A stretch of 64,000 nucleotides of DNA from Lunularia cruciata (lineage: Eukaryota; Streptophyta; Marchantiopsida; Lunulariales; Lunulariaceae). The stretch is taken from positions 33,892,552 to 33,956,551 of the forward strand of contig OX419756.1 of assembly GCA_948567375.1 (NCBI GenBank), read 5' to 3'. The notes below the pieces were generated by a model. The model searched no databases, was not told the DNA's origin, and saw nothing but the letters and a program-made list of their open reading frames with translations. Within the stretch, counting starts at the first letter, position 1; each line of letters opens with the position of its first letter. The position numbers and the translations under genes are program-made. This document shows, piece by piece, positions 36,917 through 50,032 of this stretch.

Positions 36917-37102
36917 TTACCTCTTACGTTTTTTCCTTGTACGGCTCGATGGGATCTTCCCATCCTTCTTGTTATCCTGTGCGGTCGCCTCGGTTACTCC
37001 AAAGCTTTCATGCATCTTAGCAAAGTCCAGTGTTCTTAGCTTGTGATTTGGACTTTTGAGAACCTTCTCTTTAGGCGACTCAATATTATCTGTGATACTC
37101 AA
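36917..37102 (-). CDS. Possible terminal exon with basic, nuclear-localisation-like C-terminus
   Basis: A short minus-strand frame ends in SSRTRKKRKR then TAA, a strongly basic tail of the kind seen in nuclear or nucleolar proteins. Upstream in the frame is KLRTLDFAKMHESFGVTEA. A TATCACAG acceptor-like sequence lies at its 5' side near 37090, so it could be the last exon of a gene whose other exons I could not find. It may equally be chance. Confidence 0.2.
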   Translation of the reverse strand: MSITDNIESPKEKVLKSPNHKLRTLDFAKMHESFGVTEATAQDNKKDGKIPSSRTRKKRKR

Positions 37103-37414
37103 ATCCAGGCGTCATTTTGTCTTAAGACCTTGTGCGACTTAGCTGCTTTACAACGCAGCAAATCCGAGTCGAAATTACGGTGGGCGAGGCCCGAACTACC
37201 ATCTACAGTGCGCTAAGTGCAAGATGACGTCAACACATGATCAGTTTGTCGCCGAGATAGAAGCCAAGTTCGCATGTGTTGGAATTAGTGCAGATCTAGC
37301 TCAAAGAAGTAAAAGATGCAAAAAGCTGTTGCAAAGGAGGTGCTTCTGAGAGGCAAACTGGTTTAACAAAAAATGGCGGGAGCATTCGAGATCATTTAGT
37401 AAATATTAAACAAT

Positions 37415-37481
37415 GTGTCTTACCATCACGGAGGGATGGTCTCCGTGATGGTAAGACCATCCCTCCGTGATGGTAAGACAC
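37415..37481. repeat. Perfect 28-bp inverted repeat (hairpin) with internal direct repeat
   Basis: Arms 37415-37442 and 37454-37481 are exact reverse complements, separated by 11 bp. The spacer and right arm also contain a 17-bp direct repeat (CTCCGTGATGGTAAGAC at 37441-37457 and 37464-37480). RNA from either strand would fold into a 28-bp stem. It lies in a gap between genes, about 1.5 kb downstream of PDHB. It could be a small foldback element or a hairpin RNA source; nothing shows transcription. Confidence 0.9.
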
Positions 37482-38792
37482 TTTATGGCAGGAGGTATGA
37501 GAAATATATTTAAATAATACCCCGAAGGAAAGGGGAAAGGAGTCGGGTAGCTTTTGTTAAGGACTGAGTGAGAACATTGACGTAAAACTTGAAGATAGAA
37601 CTCAAGAAATTACTAACAAGTTGCCTCGAATCAGGACGAAGAATAGTTTTCAACTGGTGAGCTAAAATTGACTGATGCTTTCAATCATTTCTGTGCTAAA
37701 AGTTGACGTCTGTTCCAACTTCGTGTTACGGCACAGTAAAATATAACGTTGAAAGCCGGGGTTGGTTCGACGTAATGGCCGAAACAACCGTCCACAAGCA
37801 TAGAGCATAAGGACGATGTAAGCCTAGTATAACCATATTTGGCCAAAATAAAGCTTTGTGGCTACCTACCCGCATTCTCTAGATGGGTCGGAGTTACTTG
37901 TCTATAGCGTATACGGTGGTCTTACCTGAACTTCCTTTCGCAGAATCTTCTGTCCTTGTTACGCCCTTTTGTCTGGGAACGACGGGGAACTGGATGTCGA
38001 GCCGACCTCAAGGTGAGAACGTGGACAGTGTACGTTGCTATGAATGACGTTGTGTAGTCGTGGCAGACAAGTCATTGCTGCAAATGCGCTACTTTGCTGG
38101 GAAATTTGAGTAACAGAAAACCTTTCCATCTGCGCATGTGCACTCCCAAGAGCATGCATGCATGGTAAGTGTGTGCAAGATCAATAAAACGTGTTTCTTG
38201 AGCAGCCGTCGTGAAACGGCAGCTGAACATGCAACCGCCACTGCAGGTTGACACCGATGTGACATCAGTCCTCAGAATTCAGGACGTATAGTAAATCACG
38301 CTCTAATGTCTCTAGGTAATAAATCAAAGTGTCACCGAGACCTGATAGCGTTCCTCGGCCTACAGGAACATCTTTTAGCATCAGTGTAGAACAAGGTTTG
38401 TGATGTGGTGGAGGGATAGAGACCACAAAGATGGTCTCGAGGACCGCAATGAGTGCTACCCGCAGCTCAGTGTAAGCAACAACGCATCTCAATCCCGCTT
38501 CTGATTAAGAAATCCCTACTTGTACACATAATTGATGGAGCGATGCCCTTTGTCCAATAAACTTCAAGTAGACACTACTTGATATGCTGTGATGTGAAAC
38601 TAAAGTCAGTCCCGTTTGGCTCTATACAGCTTCGGTTTTTTGTTGGCCGTCACATGAGAATTAGCTACGCATCCAAGCTAACACCGAGGAATGGTAAAAA
38701 TGTCTTTTAAGGAGTTGCATCCAATTCCAAAGGGCCCAACTACACGGTCCTCCGAGTTCTCACGAGGTCGTTTGCAATTGCGGTTTAGCTTG
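37482..38792. other. Intergenic region downstream of PDHB
   Basis: No gene is recognised. Short frames (for example 37959-38159, 38072-38254 and 38265-38492) overlap in different frames and show no motif. The part nearest 38993 is probably the PDHB 3' untranslated region. Confidence 0.4.
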
Positions 38793-38798
38793 TTTATT
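38793..38798 (-). terminator. Candidate polyadenylation signal of PDHB
   Basis: AATAAA on the minus strand, about 195 bases beyond the PDHB stop codon. Plant signals are loose, so other sites may be used. Confidence 0.35.
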
Positions 38799-38993
38799 GT
38801 ACTGTTGTTAAACTCGGGGAGACAGTGAAGTTAATCAGGAGAAAATTGTTGGCCCCGCCTTCCAGTTACATTTCATTTTGTAGGATTTTACACAACTCTA
38901 GGAGGCGGAAACCCACATCATTCACGACAGATAATGGTAAGGAGGACCCGTCACAAATCGCAACTGGGAGAGAGAGACAAAATGGCGGCTGGT

Positions 38994-41900
38994 TTAGGCA
39001 GTAGCCCTCTGCTGTGTGGATCGGTAGCATACTCTCTTAGCAGCTCGAACGATGTCCTCCAACTGCATAGCGCACCCAACAATGGATCAGACAAAGTAAA
39101 GTAACCGAACGTTTCCGAGACCTAATAATTGACAGCACAACAAACCTTCTAGGAAGGCTGACGAACTGTGTGCCTTGTTGACATGAAGGGGAGACTTTCT
39201 CAACGTCACGAGATAGAGACTTCTGCTCACCTGAGGAACAGCTAGACGCTCAAGGTTTGCAGCATACGGCATGGGAACGTCAGCCCCACAAATTCGCTCA
39301 ATTGGTGCATCCAAGTATTCGAAACTTTGCTCCACCACACTAGCACTGTATTAAACGAACGCAAGCGGCCAGAGTCAAAATGGTTATACGCATTGGAGAA
39401 AACGGTCGGTTATTTCGCAGTGAAGGAATTGCATATCTGCAGATATGAAACTTGAATCTGAACCATTCTTAAGTTTCGCAAACCAAGGTAGGGAACACTG
39501 CCAGAATTGCTGTACACCAAGTAGAAACAACACTGCTAAAATCGAACTAGTCTTACCAAATTTCGGCTCCAACACCATGCTGGGGCCAGCCTTCTTCTAC
39601 TGTCAAAAGCCGAGAAGTCTTCCGGACAGATGCATTAATAGTTGCCCTATCAAGGGGCCGGATAGAACGAAGATTGACGACCTGCAACACGTGAGGTGAT
39701 TGACCAGTAACTTAGTAAAAACTATACCTGAATGACAACGTTTAGGAAAAGCTACCATACCAAACCCAGCCCCCAGCCTCACCCCAAATACGAAAAGCAG
39801 ATTATCCACTGCGGCAAAAGTGGGTTGTTCATATCACATCTTCCAACAAAGTAGGTGAAGAAACACACCTCGACGCTAATGCCGTCCTTCGCTAGCTCCT
39901 CTGCTGCCTGATATAGACATGTACATTGATTCAATTTTACTTGGTTGCATGTAACGGTATACTGCCTGACACCAAATGCCTCAATGAGAACATGGAAATC
40001 AGATCTTGTTTCTGCGATTTTTTCATATGATATGAAGTCTGTACATTAGTGGCCAAGTTGAAGTGCAAAAGAACTTGTTTTTCCAGTCAGAGGTCACTTT
40101 GAGACAATGAAGTTCAAGTTTGACATGAAATTGATTAAAGCTGCACTTGGAGGATGTCATACCTTGAGGCAAGTTCCCACCATCTTTGAGAAGGCTACAA
40201 TTGTCAAGTCAGTACCCTGCCTCTCAACCTAGAAAGCACGGAGATCAAATAGAAGCAGATAAATTCAGTTTCGGTGAAACCAGTGAAAGGTGTTCGGCAC
40301 GTAAACTCATCATGCTCATACCCAGTTGATATATGATGAACACGGAGGACGCTAATATGCTAAAAAGCCGAAGTCTGTGAAAACAGAAGCCGACAACAGT
40401 TGGCAAATGACGGGTTTAATTGATGTGATCAACCAGACAGCTCACGGAATGAGTCTCACGACCGAATTGGCTTTCATATTCATGCCTGCACTGGTTCGAC
40501 TCTCTCTAGGAAGATTAAATTGGACAATTCCGATGGACAACCTTTGCTTTGCCGATTGGAAGAGTGAAACTTGGGTCCAAAACTTCATCGGACACGGTAA
40601 ATGTCTCACCATACCTACCATATGCAGCACACAACACGTCACGTTCTGAAAAGGTCTCTTATTTTATCAAACCAATGACCACATGTCCCAGCACACAATT
40701 AACTCTGTCACATCTCTCACATCTGTTGGGAATCGTAGAACCATAAGCCAGTCAAGAAGCGTCAAAAGGCCGAATAGCTAGAAGCTCCACTTGAAGAAAG
40801 AAAGTGCATGTTCCAAAGACACCTTAGAAAAGACGGAAGTTACATACATGAGCTCGTTTTCTAGGAAGACCACAGGGTCAGGGTCACGGATGGCTGCCTT
40901 GAGGAGGCCTCGGGCATCTTCTGCACTGTAAGGTGCCAGGACTTTGAGCCCTGGGCACTGACCATACCAGGCTGCAAAACACTGCAATATTCGGACATAA
41001 CACCTCATTATTAGCACAAGTTGAACGTGCATGTGGAAAGTGCAAGCAAGAAAATCCCCAAGGAATTCATCTGCCGCAACACTGTTGACAAAATAGACTT
41101 ACATGCAGAGGACTGCAGAGAGAGTTTCAAAATAGAGGCTTGAAACACACCAATTTGTCAAGAAAGGCTCTAGGTACCTGTGAGTGCTGGGCAGCAACTC
41201 CAGCAGCTGCTCCATTGGGACCTCTAAAGACGATTGGGACCTCGATCTTTCCACCAGACATGTAGTGTGTTTTGGCAGCAGAATTGATGATATGGTCAAT
41301 TGCCTGCCATACCCACAAACCATGTGCTCAAGATCTTACTAAAAAATGTGAACTTAGTACTTCGTCCAAGATCCAAGCCCCATTCACAGATAACAAAGGC
41401 AAGAAACAAGAATACTGGGCGACCGACTAACCTGCATAGCGAAATTGAATGTCATGAACTCAACAATCGGCTTCAGTCCATAAAACGCTGCTCCGACAGC
41501 AATTCCTGTAAATCCTGCCTGCCATCATAAAAGTTCTGTTTAGTATGGGAGGACTTTTTAATCTCTTCGTCCTGTAAGGCAATGTCCTGTCCTAATTCAC
41601 AGGAGTTACGCAATGAAGCAGTGGAAACGATGAAACTCAACCGCTACCTACTTAGTCCATGCATACTCAGTATGAGTCTGCCATGGGAGCAGCCTTAACA
41701 AGTTGATAGAACTCCAAAAGTGCAGCAAAATTGCAGTGGTGATAAAGGAGAAGGTAGTGAAACAACAGAAGGCACAAAACTAAGTTGCTAAGTAAACAGA
41801 GGAAACTTGCCAATTTGGACAGGGGCTCACCTCAGTGATAGGAGTATCAAGAACTCTATCGGGACCAAACTTTTGAAGGAGTCCCTTGGTAATCTGCACA

Positions 41901-43304
41901 CAGAATTGACTATAAGTACAATGTAAATTTGCATATGGAAGAGAGCTCGTCATAGCTAAGATTCCAGAAACAGGAGAAGATTCCCAAATAATTTGCAAGG
42001 ACCAAAATAGTGACCACACATTCAGCGACTAGTCGTGGTGCCCATGCTTTTCCTTATAATCATTACGCACATCTGAGAGGCAGCTTACCTTATAAGCCCC
42101 TTGATACTCTCCAACCTGCAAACAACATCGCAAAATGAGTTTCATGTAGAGGACACAGCACCTCAAGACTGTTTTCTGACTACCCGTACCGCGGCTAGAG
42201 CAAAGTAAGCGACTGTGTCGAGACATTTACTTTCACGAAGTACAGGTTTCTCTTTCCCTCATCAATGGCTGGCAGAGTTCCGTACAAATATACAAGCAGA
42301 TTTTCTCCAGTTCTAAGCATTCTGCATTCAATTGTCTCAATCGTCGCGCAGTAGAAACTTAATTCATACAGAAGAATATAAAGTTATAAAACAGTCCAGT
42401 AGCAACTTCTCGCCATGTTTGCTTCCTGAGAAGAGATAAAAGTGATGTGGACCTCTAGCGTGGAAACATTTTCATCTCATACCTCTTCTCCAATCATGAA
42501 GACTTTGGAATCTGCAGCCATCTCTTCCTCAATAGCAGAGTTGAGGGCATCCCGCACTGTCATCTGTTCCAAATGTTGACTTCAAATTACTTTCCACATC
42601 GACTGAGTGAGAAAAAGGAAGCTGCTCTCAACACCCCCAAAATGATGAAATTCCATTCAGTAGACATGTTATGCTTTGATTTTTGCGGTTAATTTGCCAA
42701 CAAAGGCATCTTGTCTACAACTACAGAGGAATTTCATTCTCTAGCTCCACGTATTCATCCTTCAGATCTCTTGCCTCCCACGACGCCTATTCAGCACTCC
42801 GCAACGTGGCTGTTAGCACTGAGAACTCGCAGAACCCCGCCATGGAGCCCCCAGTGCACCATTTCCGAATAGTTTCATAAATTCCCTCACATCTATAGGT
42901 ATCTTCAAGAGTTACAATATTTTCACTGAGTCATAACGGATTGGGTAAAGCATCTCGAAGATCCAGGGTCTGCCAACTGATGACACAGGAGCGTAAAGGA
43001 ATCAAAGAGTTTTGTGAATCTCAAGCCCTCTCCTGTATCCTGTTCAAGATCCTTGGCCATGTGGTCCAAAAGCACTTCGCAAAGGGAATGTTCGTGAAGA
43101 GAAAGTCTAACCATCCCTCCCTCTAAGCTTTCGGGTACTTTAAGGTTCTAGAGCTTTCTAAAAATTCTACGCAGAGAGGTTCCATACCGTTCCTGACCTA
43201 GTAGTGGGAGGACTAGCAGCGGAGGGCGCGAAGTCCGGCCTGAAACAGGTGGACAAAATCTGCGGCTGCAACTTGAGAGGAGTGGCAGACAAACCACGGG
43301 TCAT
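38994..43304 (-). CDS. PDHB: Pyruvate dehydrogenase E1 component subunit beta, mitochondrial type (13 exons, complete)
   Basis: E1 beta pairs with E1 alpha as an alpha2-beta2 thiamine-diphosphate enzyme that decarboxylates pyruvate in the mitochondrial pyruvate dehydrogenase complex. I joined exons 43188-43304, 42483-42563, 42089-42115, 41831-41893, 41432-41518, 41178-41303, 40848-40981, 40542-40614, 40163-40228, 39869-39907, 39557-39681, 39231-39345 and 38994-39062. All introns are GT-AG, frame is kept, and the product is 373 aa, the usual length. Residues 1-39 are Arg/Ser/Thr-rich, a likely mitochondrial presequence; ATG 43304 is the first in frame after an upstream stop. [11 protein letters not shown] starts the conserved part at residue 40. 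[52 protein letters not shown] and [14 protein letters not shown] are family hallmarks. It differs from the plastid isoform, which has HYGGSYK and GPGGVGRQLG-type segments. No break was found, so the gene appears functional. Confidence 0.97.
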
Positions 43305-46048
<2,744 letters not shown>

Positions 46049-49000
46049 CTATCTGTACTCCTGAAAGTTCGTGTGCCCAGTAACTTTCGCGTGCTCAACG
46101 GCCTCCTGTTTATAACCAAGGAAAACGTTCAATGTCAAATAACAAGAGCCAAATTGTTTCCCTACAAGCCAGTAACCTAGTCATTGATTACAACTCTGGG
46201 ATTTGCAAACAAGAATTACCACAGCCGAATAGAGACACACCAAGATCAGAGGTACATAGGACTGACCTTTTGTCCCACAACCCCTTTCTGACAGTTCCCA
46301 CATCGCAGGGTGAAGTTACCTGTATCAGTAAATTTCCGTGCTCTGCATCAACACAAGCTTTATGGTCACATTGGCAGCACAAAGGCATTCAGTGCTAGTA
46401 TGTTCTCCGGCAGATGATCGAGCTGCCACTCCTTGCTATAGATAGATAGTTTACTAGGGTGCTAGTGCTTGTAAGAACGAGACAACTCACTCTCTTTTCA
46501 CAGCTTGTTACATAGAGATGCTCAGTTCTATGTTTGAATGAAATGATGGTAACAACCTTCTTTCACATATCTAACTACAATCCAGTAACCAGGCCAATTC
46601 CCTCATGCATCTTTAAGGTAGGTGGATAAAATCACTTCTTTCGACATTCTCACAACCACCTCATTTCAAGCTTACCTGTGGGACTCTGCAACCAGTCTTT
46701 CGGCCAATTTTGACGCCAAGCCTATCTGACCATGCTTATCGACTGTGAATATAGTTTGATCGACTTCCATCGGTGCATCTTCGAATGGAGCCATCTACAA
46801 TGAGGTGAAGGTTATATATTGTGTATAATATCAGGGATGGCCTTCGTGTGTTCTCGTTCTAGTTGAACTTGATCAAGCAGAAACCAGAATACTGACTATT
46901 CATGAGTCTCAACCTCGAGGACTAGGTGGAGACCGACTACACACTACAGATCCTGGATGTTACTATATTTACAGTTTAAAAGCTAGAAAAACAGTTCGTT
47001 CTCAGATCATCGACTAATGTCGAAGGGCTTGCAGGTCCGAGAGAAAATAGAAATGACAAAAATATTCAACGTCTATTTAAACTATTCACTTGGACAACAT
47101 AAGGTGAGCTAGAACAGCAAGGGAGATCTGGAGAAACTGTCGTAGGTTGGCGGATTATGTGGACGGTCATGTAGGGGCGAAAACTGCAAAACACATGCTA
47201 TATGTGGTCATCGGCAAAGAAGACTCACTGCAAGAGCGTCGTAATGTAGTCCATCATAAATTACCATCACACGTTCGTCCAGACCTTTACCCTGCATCCA
47301 ACTAACTGAAATAGTAAAAATCCTTAAGTTCCACTAACAAAAGCATGGAAGCATGTCCAAAGTCCTGAACTATTTCAGTCAAGGCCTTAGCCAGACAAAA
47401 GGAGGGTTTGAACCCGCTTGAGTCTCCTCCATGAGCCATGACTGGATTCAGAAGAGAAAAACTATGTGTAGGAAACGTAATTGTCATAGATGAGCCCTAC
47501 ACGCATTAGCGACCCACATGTATCATTACCTGGCCATATAAATCACAACGGGTGGTTTGAATGTCATATGCAGCTATTTCACGCCCATAATAATCAGACA
47601 GGATAGCCAGCTCTATCGCACCTGCAAGAGAGAAATTTATGGGTTTGCGTCTCAGAGAGTATCCGAGATTCTGGCAAATCAATGGTCGGGTCTACAGAGA
47701 TGGAGTAAAGCACATTATTGCTGTTGTCATGAAACTGTCACGTACAACAGAATACAATCTACTGATACCAAATGATGCTTACATTGTGGTAATTTCATTG
47801 CTATGAAAAGACTTAACACGATATGAAAGCGACTGTGGAAATCTATCAACTATTTCTCGAGATCGAAAAATTGCTGAAAAAAAAAATTCAACGAACCTCC
47901 CCATTTATCAGGATTCAATATCCATTGGCAATAGTCTTGATTGGGTTTGCCCAAAAAAGCATCACTATAAGTCACTGGATCACTGACTACTGTTGCAGCA
48001 ATAACCTGCAAAAACGAGTGAACATTGGTATTCAGTACCGGCAGCAGAAATGGAGAAAAGTGCATATGAGAAGAGTACTTCAAAGAAGTATTTCCTGACT
48101 TGGTATAATTTTCTGCACAGGAATATTCAGTGCTGATAATCAAGTATGCATGTAAACTCATTCCCGCAAGTATTAGACTATAAGAATGTTACTTAATGTT
48201 ATCGCATATGCTGCTTTGCACACTTTGCTCATCAAACTCCAACCCAAACACTGAACACAAGAAACCCAATAAAAAATGTAGATATCGGGATATTTTCAGC
48301 TTGATCATACTTGTCTTAGCTCAGGCGCCTTACTCAAAGTGTGCTCCATAACATATCTGTGTGGTAATCAACAGCCGACAAAAAACTTAAGTGAACGAGA
48401 CAGTAATTTGACTTGAGCAATCTTTCAATATTAATGATTTTTATCCTGGATTGAACACTCATGGAGATCAAGGATGCGGTCCAAATGAGATCCGTGAGTA
48501 CACATCCAATGTACATACTCAGGGTAATTTCCCATCATGGAGGACAATAGCAGTGAACACTTCCTAAACTGTCGAGTCTCAGATCGCAGTTTGGATTGCA
48601 AGAAAACTTGAACATAACTTCAAGGTCTCAGAGAACAATAATCTCAGTCCAATGTTTCATGGCCTTTGGGTTCTCAAGGGCAAAAGCCGTTGAAGAGATG
48701 CCACAGCCAAGAAAGAAGATTTTTTTTTCTCTTAACGGATCAATAAGCATTCTTGAAAAGCTTATGCCAACTTTCTTCCAGAAATCGAGTTTTATTTCAG
48801 ACTCCCAATACGATCTGGCCTGAATTTTGTGGACTCAGGTCATAAACAGATTCCTACACAACCAAAGTTTTGAAAAAAAATTTAAAAATATCGTTTCTAA
48901 CAAGATAGCACAGACCTCAAAGCCATACGCATCAGGCACTGAAAACATCGAAATCGCATGCCTTAGAAGTACTATCGACCAAACATTCAAGGTGTTCATC

Positions 49001-49145
49001 GAAGGAAACTTGGACATGCGACCTCAATTCGAACACGAGAAAACCCGGAATAAAATCTGATGGAGAACGAACATACATACCCGACGGCATTGAACAAACA
49101 ACTGTTATCAGAAGGGATAATCCGTCTTAGCACCACACCGTCCAT
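46049..49145 (-). CDS. OTU2: OTU-domain ubiquitin thioesterase, YOD1/OTU2 type (8 exons, complete)
   Basis: This cysteine protease removes ubiquitin; its relatives (yeast Otu1, human YOD1, Arabidopsis OTU2) act with the CDC48/p97 segregase in protein quality control. Exons are 49081-49145, 48311-48356, 47897-48005, 47530-47621, 47229-47291, 46676-46794, 46267-46342 and 46049-46105. All junctions are GT-AG and in frame, giving 208 aa, the same length as the plant family. The catalytic block is PSDNSCLFNAVGY (Asp13, Cys16), followed by APELRQVIAA, WILNPDKWGGAIELAILS and GLHYDAL (catalytic His120). The C-terminus has a C2H2 zinc finger: C179, C182, H195 and H201 (LRCGNCQ ... EHAKVTGH). The start ATG 49145 has a strong ACCATGG context. 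An N-terminal UBX-like domain of animal YOD1 is absent, as in plant homologues. The symbol is by similarity. Confidence 0.95.
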
Positions 49146-49620
49146 GGTTCTTCTCCTCGTCGGTTCCTCTGTATCCACCAGAGCACCGAGTGAGAACTTC
49201 GAAATTTATCGATGAAACTGTGAAGAAACGAACAAAAACTTTTCCTTTCTCTTCTCGTCTCTTCTCTTCAGGTCAATTGATACCTTCACATCAAACACCA
49301 CCTTCTTCTTCTTCTTCTCTGTACAAGAAACAGCAGCAATTACTTGATGTTGCTGAATTCTCACGAGATCTATCTTCCTATGGATGGATGGAAGGATGGA
49401 CGGACCCGACGGATTCGACCCGGACCGGCCCGACCAGAACGGACGAGTTAATTGGTCGCGTCGTGGAAGCAGCAGCTGAGATTTCAAATCCTCTTCCTAC
49501 ATCAGGGGGCCCACGTGGCACAACCCGCCACGTCTCCCTAGGCCCACTTATAACGGTATTATTTTCTGTATTAAGGTAACTATATCCTACGCAACATCTA
49601 CGAACCCTACCACACTTTAG
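49146..49620 (-). promoter_or_regulatory. OTU gene 5' leader and promoter region
   Basis: The sequence upstream of the start codon contains a short TTC/GAA trinucleotide run near 49303-49320 and a GC-rich stretch with repeated GGACGGAC/CGGACC motifs at 49395-49445. The transcription start is not visible. Overlapping frames here (for example 49190-49579) have no recognised motif and are treated as chance. Confidence 0.4.
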
Positions 49621-49994
49621 GATAATGGCATGTATAAGAAATTAAGATTTGGTTGTAAAATTGCGGATGTTCACTAAGTTGTGTACAGTAGTACAGTAAG
49701 TGTAGAGTTAGAAGTTTACTTAAAATCGCTAGTATTATTGGATAACTTTACTTTCATTCGGGCCTACTATGTAAGATTCTTTTCCTGACGGGTTGGAACT
49801 TATTGCAGATATCCAAAATGTCTTGGTCGAAGGACGGATGCAGAGGTCAAGAGGCACACCTGCTGCGGAGGGGAATCAAAGTCGATAGTAGTAAAGGAAA
49901 TCAATGTCGATGGTGGTGTAGATTCAGTAAAATTTGAGGTCCATTTCAAAGAGAAAATTGAGGTAAATTGGAATTAAGACGGGTGCCTAAGTCA

Positions 49995-50032
<38 letters not shown>

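Noticed and set aside
49081-49178. Longer OTU protein starting at 49178 (MDTEEPTRRR)
   Set aside because: The codon at 49178-49176 is GTG, not ATG. ATG 49145 has a strong context and matches the family start.
49206-49579. Frames of 93 and 129 codons upstream of the OTU start
   Set aside because: They overlap each other on opposite strands, contain simple-repeat sequence and lack motifs; this is where the OTU promoter and leader should be.
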